Below, piece after piece: positions 50,470 to 61,395 of a DNA stretch of 64,000 nt. The notes under the pieces are model-generated. The model did not search any database, was not told the DNA's origin, and was given only the letters and a program-made list of their open reading frames with translations. Every line of letters begins with the position of its first letter. Within the stretch, counting starts at the first letter, position 1. Source of the DNA: Chinchilla lanigera (lineage: Eukaryota > Chordata > Mammalia > Rodentia > Chinchillidae); contig NW_004955404.1 in the NCBI RefSeq assembly GCF_000276665.1, forward strand, positions 35,076,799 to 35,140,798, in the 5' to 3' direction. The position numbers were made by a program, and so were the translations under genes.

Positions 50470-52757
50470 GAACAAAAACTTTGCCAAAACAGCAATATAA
50501 TTTTTCTTTATGTTGTGGGTTTTTTTTTTTTTTTTTGGTAAACTTTTAAGAGAACAAAATTTGTTTCAAACAGTTAAATAGAGGAGTAATTTTGTAGTAG
50601 CAACAAATGCACTTTAACAGATAAGATCCTAAGTAACAGGTAATAGTTAAGCAGACTTCATAAACTTTACAAGTATAAATTTACCATTAAAACATGATGG
50701 ACCAATAGACCAGAGTCTAGCTTATGTCCATGTGCTCAGTCCAGTAAGTTTCATGAATGTGAACCTGCTTCTGTGGAGAACTCTATTAAGAAAATCACTA
50801 ACCATTTATTTACTATCTCACAATTGAATAAGACTTCTCAGAAGCTTTCTTGCTAAACAGAAAACATTCATCATGAAAACATTGCCCACATAATCAGTGA
50901 AACAGTATATCTGGATAGTAGAATGTACAAATCTTCAACTAATTATTAACGGATATCTGATATTGTTGATATATTAAAATTTATTTAACTGAGGCAAAGT
51001 TTTACTTTTCAAAATTTGTGTTGCAAAATATCCAAGCTTGGAGAGAAGTTTAACAGTATAAAAGTTGTAATATATCTTCCACAAAGATTCATCTGTTATT
51101 AGTATTTTATCCCTACACACTTTACCATTTTCTCTAATATTTTCTGAAGCATTTTCAAGTAAGATATATATCAAATGAACTTTTCACTCTAGTAGTTACC
51201 CATCCTTATATCAGCAAGCACTTGGTAACAATAAGATGTTCTGACACAGAATACAGTCTATTTAGCAGTTCAGTACATATTTTACTAACGGAATATTTTT
51301 ATGTAATCTGACATTCAAATTCCAGTTCTCTCATTTGACCCAAGAATGTCCTTCCTGACACGTTTCCCTTCATATCTGAATCTAAATTAGGATCGTGTAT
51401 TTTACTTAGTTGCTGTTTGTCTGTAGTCTTTTGAATCATGAGCATTTCACTACCTTTACAATTTATAAACATACATTCTTGAAGAATATCACCCTTCTTA
51501 AAAATAGAATGTTTTTCATTCTGTGTGTCATGATTAGGTTTAGGAAACTACCCAGGTGAGTTGTGTTCTTCTCATGGTACAACATGCAGAGGCAGCTCAT
51601 GCCCATAGTTCCCTCGTTTTGTGACGTTACTTCATTGCACGTATTTTTATGAGCACTTTCAGGTATGTTCAAGGTCCTAGAAATATGCAGGTCATATTGT
51701 ATGCTATCTGATTTAAAGGAGATAATATCAAGATTTTAACAATATCTCTCGGACATATGTCAGTGTAGTGAAAGCAGCTTTGGAGAAATAACAGTTGGGA
51801 TCCAATGACAAGTGATTGCTGCAACATTTATGTCCTAAGCATATGAGATGCAAGCCCTGTCTGTATAAATTTAGGCAAACAATTCATGACTACAACATTT
51901 TATCCATTAGGCTTTCTTAACACTAAATGCAGAATTGCCTGTTCTCTGTTGCATAGACATAGAAGATTGATGATGGTGATTTTTTTTTTATGCTGGGTAG
52001 TAATCATGGTTTTAAGATCATTGAATATCTACGAGTTTATAGAACTGTTAGGTCCAGATTTTCACCCCAATTGGAGAAGATTATTTTATATTGAACAAAA
52101 TACCTTTAGTACTCAATAAAGCAGGATGATCTACCCTTTGGAAGTGTATTCCTCTTTGCACACTGAAAATATCAACATACTGACAAGAACAACACTTGTA
52201 GAAAGAACAGTAATATTGTGAACTAATCTGACCATCCTGGAAGAGTATCTTGCCTAGGGCTGCAGTTGATTATATAAGTGGGCTACGATTACTCATCTCC
52301 ATCTGTAGATCCCCACGTGCCTTCTTCACCCATTCAGTTCTTTTTCATTGCCTGTTCTATTAAATTTCCCATTTAGAAAGAAAAGCTGTGATCATTTCAG
52401 TTTGCCTGGAAAAGATTTTGCTAGGTCTGTAATTTCCAAAGTTTAGTTCCACCTACTTTGAATATTCAAAGTTCAAATGCCTCCTCGCAAAATTGTGCTC
52501 ACCTAGATTCACCTGCAAAGTTCCTTACAAAAAAATGATAATTTCACTTCCATTGTCTTAGTTTTAAAAAGTAGTACACATCCTTAAGGTGTAAAGTACA
52601 GCACTGGATAACTCTCTAGTCAACACAATGTATTTTAGCATAACTCATACTTTCCTACACAATTTCTTCTTGAAAAAGAACTTAACAATAATCTAAAACC
52701 AGTGTTTGACGCTAACTTTTTTTACTTCATTTTTAGCCACAATCAAGAATTTCAAGT

Positions 52758-52885
52758 TAGGAGTGGGGTTATAGCTTAGTGGCAGAGTGTGTCAGAAAGT
52801 CCTTTTTACATAAAACATACAGTTGCTTGCTCCTTACTGGGTAGCCAAATAGCACAAGGCCTTGGGTTTGGTCCTGGGTAGGGGG
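52758..52885 (+). mobile_element. ID SINE interrupted by about 55 bases
   Basis: GGAGTGGGGTTATAGCTTAG and TGGCAGAGTGTGT (A box half) are separated from GCACAAGGCCTTGGGTTTGG and TCCTGGGTAG (B box half) by unrelated sequence. Confidence 0.65.
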
Positions 52886-53284
52886 AGCATGTATACAGCT
52901 TTGCAATAGCATTACCTTATCCATTCTGATTTCAGATGAATTTTGCCATACTAGTCTGTTAGATAATCTACTATCTACTTCTTGTACTAATATATTAGGA
53001 TCTTGTGGATGTAACTCTCTGGTATGTATGCTTTACCACACACACACTACATCATGCTCCAGAACAGCACCAGGGACTTATGGAGAAAGCATACAAAAGG
53101 GATCTAAGGCCCAATCCTCTCTGATTTTGACTTGGCTCTGTAGGCTTCATGCTTCTCCGGTGAACCCTTGAATTAAAAAAAAAAAAAAACTTTGCAACTT
53201 TCTCAGTTTTTATTTTTTAATTGTATTTGCATACAACCTGGAATATATGAGCATTCAAAAGCCTGGAAATCACTACTCTGTTAT

Positions 53285-53301
53285 TATCTATCTATCTATC
53301 T
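53285..53301. repeat. (ATCT)4 tetranucleotide repeat
   Basis: Four ATCT units. Confidence 0.9.
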
Positions 53302-55309
53302 GTATTTCATTAGATGAAGTGATGTATATTCTATGTACGCATAAATACGATTTTGCTGAACATCAATCTCTCTTAAAATATTTCTCATGTTCAATGCAGA
53401 CTTTATGTCTCTGCTTCTTTGCTTTAGCAGTAGCAGAATGTTCTTACTCTAAATATAAAATTATAAAAAAGCAAGAAACAATATTTTCTTTAATTAGCTT
53501 CTTCCTTTGGGGGTTTTAGAAGAGAGGTTATGACTTGACAAAGATCCTTCCCATCTGTTCCTGTTTGTTTGCTTTTATTTTGACTTCCTTTCGTTGTCTT
53601 ATCAAATATCACATGAATCATTAACATTTGTTTTCAACACTTGTTTTGATTTCCTTTATTTCAAATAACTAAGACATTATGTGGAGAGAGGTTTGGGGCT
53701 ACCATATTTTATAAAAACCTCATATACTTTAAGTAAATATTAAACTTGGTAGATATATGATCTAATATGTTTATCCTCTCCTGTGCTAATATTTTCCTCA
53801 TCTCCAGAGTAGCAAGACATGTGCTCATACAACTGTTTTGTGAAAATAGCAACCTTCATTATTAGATCACAGGTGTCTTGATATAAGTTTTGTACAAATA
53901 GATTCCAATTTTAATAAAGCTACTCTCTAATAGACAGTGTCCTTTTTACAAAAGACCTATGAGAAATCCTTGAAGATGTTTGTGAATTTCTTCCATTCTA
54001 TCATAAAGTGTGTATCTGTTTATTTGAATATTTTGTGATACTTTTCACTAGCACTGCTAGTAATATAACATAATTTTCACAAAATTCTTAACTAGATTTT
54101 AGTGCCACTAAACTGAGCAATTTAAAATTGTTCAGATTCATGTTATTTTCTTTTATAAAATATCGTTATATACTATGATTAATATGTAAAATGAATGATG
54201 AAATTGTGTGATATTCTAGTATTGTGTATGGAGAAAAGATGAATACTGTATTTGTAGGTATTCAACATTATGAATAACAACATATAGCAATACATGTGAA
54301 AACATTACACCAAAACATTAAACTTATGACATTAGCATGTAACAAAAAATAAACTTGAAAGTTTTTGATGGAGGTCTTGTTTTGTTCTCCTTAGCAGTAA
54401 ATAACATATAAAAGGGTGTACTCACTAGGACCAATTTGATGGCTTCAATTTTAGTATTAAAGTCTGAGATCCAATTATACAAAGAATTTTAAAGTTTTCC
54501 ATTTCATCTGTAGATCAAAATCTGTATAATAATAATAAACAACATACAAAAATCCATCCCTATGATAAACTCCTTAGTGATCTAGATACTTTCTTATTCA
54601 CCAAATTGTAAACATCAAAGCACCATGAACTTTGAAACTATTAGGAATTTGTAATTTAAATAGTTTCACTCAACCTCTACTCCCAAATGCTTCTAATTAG
54701 AAAAGACTTTTTAATTAAGTACTCCCGTGCACTAAGTTTAGTGTGATGACTTTGCTGTCATATCAACCTCTTATATAAAAGCAAATAATCACAGTGTCAA
54801 GGAAGGTATTTTTTCTGACTCTAAGAATTCCAATTCTGACTTCAAGTTGCTCATTTGATATTGTACGAATTCAAAAGTACAGCAAGGAGCAGATCCACTG
54901 CAGAGTGCAAGGCAGATATATTGTATGTTTTCTTAAATTAAATTTATTGGTACAGTTTATTTTCCTTGTATCAGCAAAGTTGTATTTCCACTAAAGTCCT
55001 GTGTTAGGTTGTTCTTTTTTTTCTTTTAAAGAGAAAAAGTAACAACAACAACAAAGACAAAAACAATACAACATAAAAACAATAAAAAGATGCAAAATTT
55101 CAAAGCAAGATGATAAGAATTTACAATGGCTGTTAAATTACACATTGTTATCTTCAATGAAGTTGCTCAGATTTATTGTGAAAGGGAAAGAAATTGGTCA
55201 AAAGGAAGGAACAACTTTGATGAAGGAAAGTAGAAAAGGAAGAAAGAAGGAAGAGAAACACGTATATATGCATTAGTGGTACAATTTACATATACAGAAC
55301 AATCATATC

Positions 55310-55735
55310 CATCACAGGGAATCTACACCTGTATATGATATAACTTTATTCTTCTTTTTTCCCAAATCTTCTTCCCTCCTTTCAACCCTCCCTCTCCTCC
55401 ATATTTTCAAAGCTTTGATTCCATTTAATCCGTCTTTTACTATTTTTTTTCTTTTCCCCTCTTTTCTTCTCCCCTTCCTCCTCCCTAGTTCCTCTTTCCT
55501 TCTGAAAAGTTTCTTGCCATTTCACAATATCTATTTTATATTTTGGTCCTGATTTGCTCTTTCAGTTTCTCACACCAGGGAGAAAATGCAGCATTTACTC
55601 ATGTGAGTCTGATTTGTTTCACTTATGAATATGTTCTCACGGTGCATCCATTTACCTTGGAAGTGTCTCAAGTTTATCTTTCTTTATGACTGAGTAGTAC
55701 TGTAGAACTCTATTATATAAAAAACACATAAGTCT
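55310..55735 (-). mobile_element. LINE-1 3' end, antisense (3' part of an inverted copy)
   Basis: The C/T-rich reverse complement of a rodent L1 3' UTR (55340-55510) is followed by GTGCATCCATTTACCTTGGA, TCTCAAGTTTATCTTTCTTT and ATGACTGAGTAGTACTGTAG. It abuts a sense L1 piece across a later ID insertion (see 55849-56288). Confidence 0.85.
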
Positions 55736-55737
55736 AG

Positions 55738-55846
55738 GGGGCTGGGGATTTAGCTCAGCGGCAAAGCGCCTGCCTGGCAAGCGCAAGGTCGTGAGTTCAG
55801 TTCCCGGTACCGGAGAAAAACCAAAAAAAAAAAAAAAAAAAAAAAA
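55738..55846 (+). mobile_element. Young ID SINE with target-site duplication
   Basis: GGGGCTGGGGATTTAGCTCA, GGCAAGCGCAAGGTCGTGAG, TTCCCGGTACCGGAGAAAAA and a long A tail. CACATAAGTCTA flanks both ends. It is the copy closest to the apparent consensus and is inserted in L1 sequence. Confidence 0.95.
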
Positions 55847-55848
55847 CC

Positions 55849-56288
55849 ACATAAGTCTATAAAAAATGTTCAACATCACTGGTCATTCGAGAGAAGCAAA
55901 TTATATCGATCTGAGATTCCATTTCATTCCAGAAAGATAGGCTATGATCAAGAAATCAACCAATAATAAATGCTGGTAAGTCTGTGGGGAAAAAGGAACA
56001 CTTCGCCACTGTTAGTGGGAGTGTAGACTGGTGCAACCATTGTGGAAATCAATGTGATGATTCCTCTAAAGAACTAGGATCAGAGGTTCTATCTGACCCA
56101 GCTATAGCCCTTCAGGGCACCCTCCCAGGGAATTAAAAACATCACCCCACAGTGATATATGCATATGCATGTTTAAAGCAGCACGGTTTGTAAAAGCTAA
56201 ATCTTGGAAACAAACAAAATGCCTACAAACTGAGGAATGGATAAAAAAATGATGTGGGTTTTTAATATAAATACAGTGGAGTGAAATG
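55849..56288 (+). mobile_element. LINE-1 piece in sense (inverted 5' part of the same insertion)
   Basis: AATGTTCAACATCACTGGTC, AATAAATGCTGGTAAGTCTG, GTGGGAGTGTAGACTGGTGC, AACCATTGTGGAAATCAATG and GAATGGATAAAAAAATGATG are sense L1 ORF2 near its 3' end, stopping at ATAAATACAGTGGAG. The neighbouring antisense piece continues from about that point in L1 coordinates, as in a 5'-inverted insertion. Confidence 0.85.
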
Positions 56289-56384
56289 TGTTTTTTTTGC
56301 AGCGGCTCAGTAGAGGAAAAGTGTTATAATCAAATGGACGCAAAATTTGTATTCACACGTTAACAAATCCCGCATTTCTATTTG

Positions 56385-56545
56385 TTAACTCTGTGAAGAT
56401 GTGCAAAATACTAACCTCTTTGAGCATCAGTAGCCTTATTTGTAAAAGGCCCTATTGGTTTGTTGGAAAGTTGAATACACTAGATGCTCAGAAAGTACTA
56501 GATGTACTGAAAATGATCATTATTTCCATTATTGCCTATTTTCTT
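56385..56545 (+). repeat. MIR (ancient SINE)
   Basis: ACTAACCTCTTTGAGCATCA, GCCTTATTTGTAAAAGG, GAAAGTTGAATACACTAGAT and AGAAAGTACTAGATGTACTG follow the MIR 3' half. Confidence 0.6.
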
Positions 56546-57028
56546 ATCTTAAAAGCTCTCATCCATTTGGATGTCAGGCAATAACTGCTTGGTTAAACTT
56601 ACTGAACAGCAAGAACACATAGGAAAAATGTATTCAGAACACCATATAGACAATTAGGAAATGGTAGGGAGAGCAGATATGGGATTGTTTGATAAGGTCG
56701 GACGCGCAAAGCACAGCTCTTCACGTACAGTTTATAAATCAGCCCTCTACGTTTCCAAATGCGAACTCCACGCCTCTGAAGAATGAGGCCTCACTTATGG
56801 AAACTCTCCAAGGATTCCAGCAGTCTCTTCTGCAGCTTGCTTTCCCAAGGCTTTCATTGAGATCCCTTGGCTTTCTCTGCGGTCCCATGGTCTTCTTGCT
56901 CTTGTAATAGTCAGGAAAGGGGAGAATATTGGCATTATCGGTAGCTCACATCAAATCATGCACAGTTTAATTACAAACCCAGGCTGTATATACTTCCTGG
57001 CACACTTGCCATTTAGTTTTCATTGAGG

Positions 57029-57186
57029 TAGCTAATTTTTAAACAGAAACTTGAGTTAGAATGACAACGCCATCACTCAGTGGCCTGTTATTAACTCACT
57101 GGCTATGTCTATATGTAGTTTACCATGGGTTACAAAGCCAATATACCTTCTCTGGAATAATAGAAAATTAGTTGAAATGTTTCTTC
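57029..57186. repeat. Local dispersed duplication, copy 1
   Basis: 158 bases from TAGCTAATTTTTA to AAATGTTTCTTC, matching 58732-58892 at roughly 92% by my count (about a dozen substitutions and one 3-base indel). Not a repeat family I recognise. Confidence 0.92.
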
Positions 57187-58731
57187 CTATATACTTTTAA
57201 TAATCCTATAAGACTTTTTCCTTATTCCTGAAAGATTTTTAAGTATTTTTCAATAAATGACATCATAAAATAGAATTGTCTTTAAAGCTAGGTTTTTGAA
57301 ATGAAAACAGAGAAAGTCACTCTTATGGAGTCTTTCTATGCATGATCTATTTCTGCCTTTAGTTCATTCTAAGAGAGAGAATCTCGAATATTTAGTATTA
57401 AATTATGGAAATAACTGTAGCAGGTGGGAATTCACTTCATAGCTGACATCTTTAATGTTTGATGCATTTGTCCATCTGTTAGGAGCATGAATCAAAATTT
57501 TAATGGTAGACAAATTGATTAATAGTAGAATTGTAGTATGTTGACATTGAACCCCTAACACCAATGTATATAATTTTTATATAGTAAATGTATTTTATAA
57601 ATCATCCATGGTAAGATGTTTACAAAATAATTGTTCCAAACATGCCTTATAAATCACTGGAGTTTAATTTAGAAACTGAGGTGAACTTTATAATCATTAT
57701 TGACATATTCATTTTTTAAAAAAAATTTAACAGTGGAACCCTCATTAAAATTTTTACAGAAAGTAGCACGCTGAAGCATTTTAATTTTAATACTGGCAAG
57801 AAAAGATATATTGCTGTACTTTCACAGGTCTTACTATGTTGTTGTCTCCCTTTAGATAACTAGAAAGTAAGACAAATGCCCTACCACTGAGTGGATTCTT
57901 CCAGTGTGTGTACTAGGCAATAAATAGAATCACTTTATGTAGAGGAACTCCGAGGAGAAGAGTAAGTTGAGAGGAGTGAGAGCTTATTTTCTAGATATTT
58001 AACATCCAGTTAGGCTAAATATGAAATAAATCTAAATACCTATCTAGACACTTTCTAGATAGGCTACATATTTGAACACAGTATGGAACTTGGGTATATG
58101 CAGAGTGGAGGGGAAGGCCAGGATCAATTAGCCAAGAATATTGCAGAGGAAAATTAGTATCAAGCTATGGTTTGGTGATGCAAATGTGGATCTTTAGGAC
58201 AATGATTAATATTTACTATATATTCCATTAAGTATTAATAATATATAATTAATACTTTTATAACTAATTCCAATTTATAATGAATACTTCATTGCTTGCA
58301 CTATACAAAAGTACCAATATATAATTATGTATATTTTCATCTTAGCAGGGGTTTCAGTTACTCACTTTATAAATAATCCTAATATACTTGGTACTATAAA
58401 AGAAAGTAAAAATTTCAGTCTTTCACAGACTTCTTATGTCCAGGGGTCTTTTTACCTATGTGCTGTAGAGAGCACACAATACTAGAAATTTATTTTTAAT
58501 ACATTTTTCTTCAGTATGCAAAGGTTTAAAAGACCCATAGTGAGCACTGAAATGTTACTTTTAGTAAATTATTATGTTTTACAGATTATGTGAGTCACTT
58601 CATGGTATTTGAATTCCAGGGAAACTGAAAAGATTTATCTTCCTCATGCCTAGCCATAGAAAAACTGTATAGTTTGTCTTTAAAAAGCTGGAATGGGAAC
58701 AATATATTATATTGTTTTATTTGCATTCAGT

Positions 58732-58892
58732 TAGCTAATTTTTAATCAGAAACTTGAATTAGAATGATAATCCCATCATTCAGAGGCCTGTTATTAACTC
58801 ACTGGCTGTGTCCATATGTGGCTGTTTACCATGTGTTACAAAGCCAATATACCTTCTCTGGAATAATATAAAATTAGTTGAAATGTTTCTTC
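58732..58892. repeat. Local dispersed duplication, copy 2
   Basis: 161 bases in the same orientation as copy 1 at 57029-57186, 1.7 kb downstream. Its right edge meets the left arm of a perfect AT-rich hairpin (58890-58927). Confidence 0.92.
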
Positions 58893-58927
58893 AATTATAT
58901 ATAGTTCTATATCTATATATAATTGAA
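58890..58927. repeat. Perfect 15-bp inverted repeat, 8-base loop
   Basis: TTCAATTATATATAG, loop TTCTATAT, CTATATATAATTGAA. It is AT-rich and can extrude as a hairpin. Confidence 0.93.
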
Positions 58928-60654
58928 TCTAAATAATACAAGACAGTTTTGAGGAAACATGCCTATACCATCCTGAAGATAATATTCCATACCTATCAAT
59001 AACATTTAACATTAAAAAATGAATAAGATAGGAGTATAGAATTCCTATCAGTTTCTGTGATGTAAAAAATGATTTACCATGGATGGCCATAAATTCCTAA
59101 TTACTGTATCCACTATAAACTATATAAATGTGCTTAATTAGTTGATTTAATATTGAAGGTGATATTTGACCTGATCATAAAATATGATGAATGTCAAAAT
59201 TTTTTTAAATTGTTAGACTAAAGGATACATTGCCCTTAATTCTCCTCAGAATACTACCCAACTCTCCACTTCAAACACACGTATCCCAGCGTTTTCTTGT
59301 TACTTTCTGAAATAACTCTAGAAGTCCTCTTTTGTGAGTATTTTCAATTGTGCTTTTCCAGCTATCTCAAAGTCCTGAATCAATTCAAAACATTTACCTT
59401 TCAATGCCATTTTGATTGGGGGAAGATCCAGAAGTCACATGATGCCAGGTACAGTAAGGTTTAAGAAGGCACACTTCACTGATTTTGTAGAACCTTTGTC
59501 TTCGGCAGGAGGGAGACACTCAGCAGCAGAATTCACGGTATTTTCTATCACATCTTGTACATGCACTTGTGAAGGACTTTCAGAACAGTTTCACAAAGTG
59601 ACAAGAACAATAAGATAAGAGTGTTAGGAGCAAGTGGGAGTACTTTGAGGGGAATTCATAGCAATGTAGCTTTTAATGTAATAAATATATTTAATTTAAA
59701 CATACACCTTATTTTTTAGGCATCCTTTGTAGTTACATTTTTGAAACTATCAGACATTTCGCAAACATTAGCATGACAATATGCTTGTTTTGATGTTGTA
59801 AAATTTTCCTTTTCTTATCACTGTGTCCCATACTCTAGCTGTGAAAATTTGAAAATCAGGCATATTTTATGCAAATATATCCAAACTTCAGGCCATGCCA
59901 CAAACTAGAGAGTTTAGACAGTATTATATTTCAGGAATAGGTTTGGGTTTTGTTTAGGTTTTGTACTGGATTTTAATTTCCCATTTCTTGTGCTTCTTTC
60001 AATGTGTGTATTTATTATGTCCAAAATTTGATCTTTTTCATTTCTTGCATAGCAGTCTTTTTTTCACTGGCAAAAGTTAAGGCATATATTATATGTCAAT
60101 ATTTAATTTTTGAATTGATCTCACTTCAGGAGAAAGGACTGTATAGTTCATTGATAGAGGTGAAGTAGCTGGTGGCTTTCATATAAATAGCAACAAATTT
60201 GCACAATAGTTACATTACATGGCATATTAAGCATCATTGCTAAAGTTAAGACTGGGGCTTAGTCTTTCGTGATGGAGATACACGTGAGTGCATTCAGAGA
60301 AAATTTGACTCTGCAGGCATAAGGAAGTAATTGTCATTCAACAGAAATAAACTAGCTTTGCATATCAGTAAAACACACACACACCTACTCTTATCTATTT
60401 TCTGAGTGCTTGGGAACCGATATCAGAATAGCAAATATACATTTATGCGAACTAAAAATGCTGTATTTTTCTCTATCATATAAACCCAGTGTAATTATGA
60501 AATTAACTTTAAGAATATGTGAAAAATATTACTCCTCAAGCAAGTGAAGGTAAAATAAAAACTGCAAACTTTGTAGCAGGCTACTTAGTTTTGGTGTACA
60601 CATTTTCCTCCAAAATTCTATGTCATTAACCTTTCTTTTATTATTCATTTATAG

Positions 60655-60692
60655 ATGGAAGACTGTACTTGAAAACTACTGTCATGTACTGA
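60655..60692 (+). CDS. DACH1: DACH1 terminal coding exon segment and stop
   Basis: The last 12 residues, DGRLYLKTTVMY, followed by TGA at 60690-60692; the first Asp codon is split with the preceding exon (phase 1). This is the native DACH1 C-terminus. The acceptor is CATTTATAG after a T-rich run. Only 38 coding bases lie in this exon; the rest of the exon is 3' UTR. Confidence 0.96.
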
Positions 60693-61166
60693 ATCTTTCC
60701 TGTTGAAGAAATCCCAGGTCATAGTAGAGAACTTGCAGTCAGGCACTCACCATTGGAGAGTCTGGAAAAAACTAAAGTCCTTTCAAGGGAACTTCCTCAA
60801 TTTTGTGTATTAAATTCCTTTAACACTTAAGTATTCTACAAAAACAAATTTCATCCATTGATTTTCACCTATGGTTTATCCCAGAGACCTGAGAAGGTCT
60901 GTACCTGTACAAGTATCAAACTTCTTCAATTAATAAGTGCAACTTTTCTGCTGGACACTTGTATACAGAGTTAAAGACAGGTCTGAAAATGACCTGGCTT
61001 TTTTTTTTTAATGGAATGAACCATTTTCCTCTTCCGAAAATTCTGTATCTGAGCACATCAACAGACTCTTGTAGCCATGGTTACCCAGACCTACAGAATC
61101 ATGTCCCACTGAAACCAGCAAGACCGCATGGAAATGAACTTGTAAGGGGCACAGAGGATTGTGAAA

Positions 61167-61172
61167 AATAAA
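61167..61172 (+). terminator. DACH1: Possible proximal polyadenylation signal
   Basis: AATAAA about 475 bases after the stop codon. Another AATAAA lies at 61367-61372, just before the AT repeat, and an ATTAAA at 62148-62153. Use of these would give shorter 3' UTRs. Only the hexamers are seen. Confidence 0.35.
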
Positions 61173-61372
61173 AGAGTAGTATTCTGTTACATTCAATTTT
61201 AATCTCTAATTGTGGGGTTTTCTCCTGAAATTTTTTTTTTCACATACTTTCCAAAAGACCAACAAGTGGATGTTGACATCAACCCAACAAAAGAACATTT
61301 TGCATATCTGAAAAGAAGCATTGAATATAAGCCAAAAGGTTTCACTGAAGGTCTCTTTTTCTTAAAAATAAA

Positions 61373-61395
61373 GTATATATATATATATATATATG
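61373..61395. repeat. DACH1: (AT)n tract in DACH1 3' UTR
   Basis: About 11 TA units just after an AATAAA hexamer, within the 3' UTR. It is likely length-variable. Confidence 0.93.

Larger units (their letters stand above)
27914..60654 (+). other. DACH1: Last DACH1 intron (32.7 kb)
   Basis: GT...AG intron, phase 1, ending TTATTCATTTATAG. It holds a hAT-like fragment (31568-31800), ID SINEs (33358-33460, 40331-40421, 52758-52885, 55738-55846), B1 SINEs (44668-44838, 46146-46315, 49033-49142), L1 pieces (42010-43400, 55310-55735, 55849-56288), a MaLR LTR (47812-48212), MIR copies, an orphan poly(T) (36954-36987) and a local duplication (57029-57186 and 58732-58892). Largely repeat-free stretches include 28000-31100, 33480-36900, 37000-39090, 40440-42000, 43400-44660, 49150-52700, 53000-55000 and 57200-60600. 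No gene is recognised in these, though several motif-dense patches are listed separately. Confidence 0.9.

Noticed and set aside
55652..55879. Minus-strand open frame with a poly-Phe tract
   Set aside because: It spans an ID SINE tail and L1 remains.
59412..59618. 68-codon open frame near the end of the last intron
   Set aside because: Composition and surroundings suggested an exon, but no DACH1 match or consistent splice phase was found.
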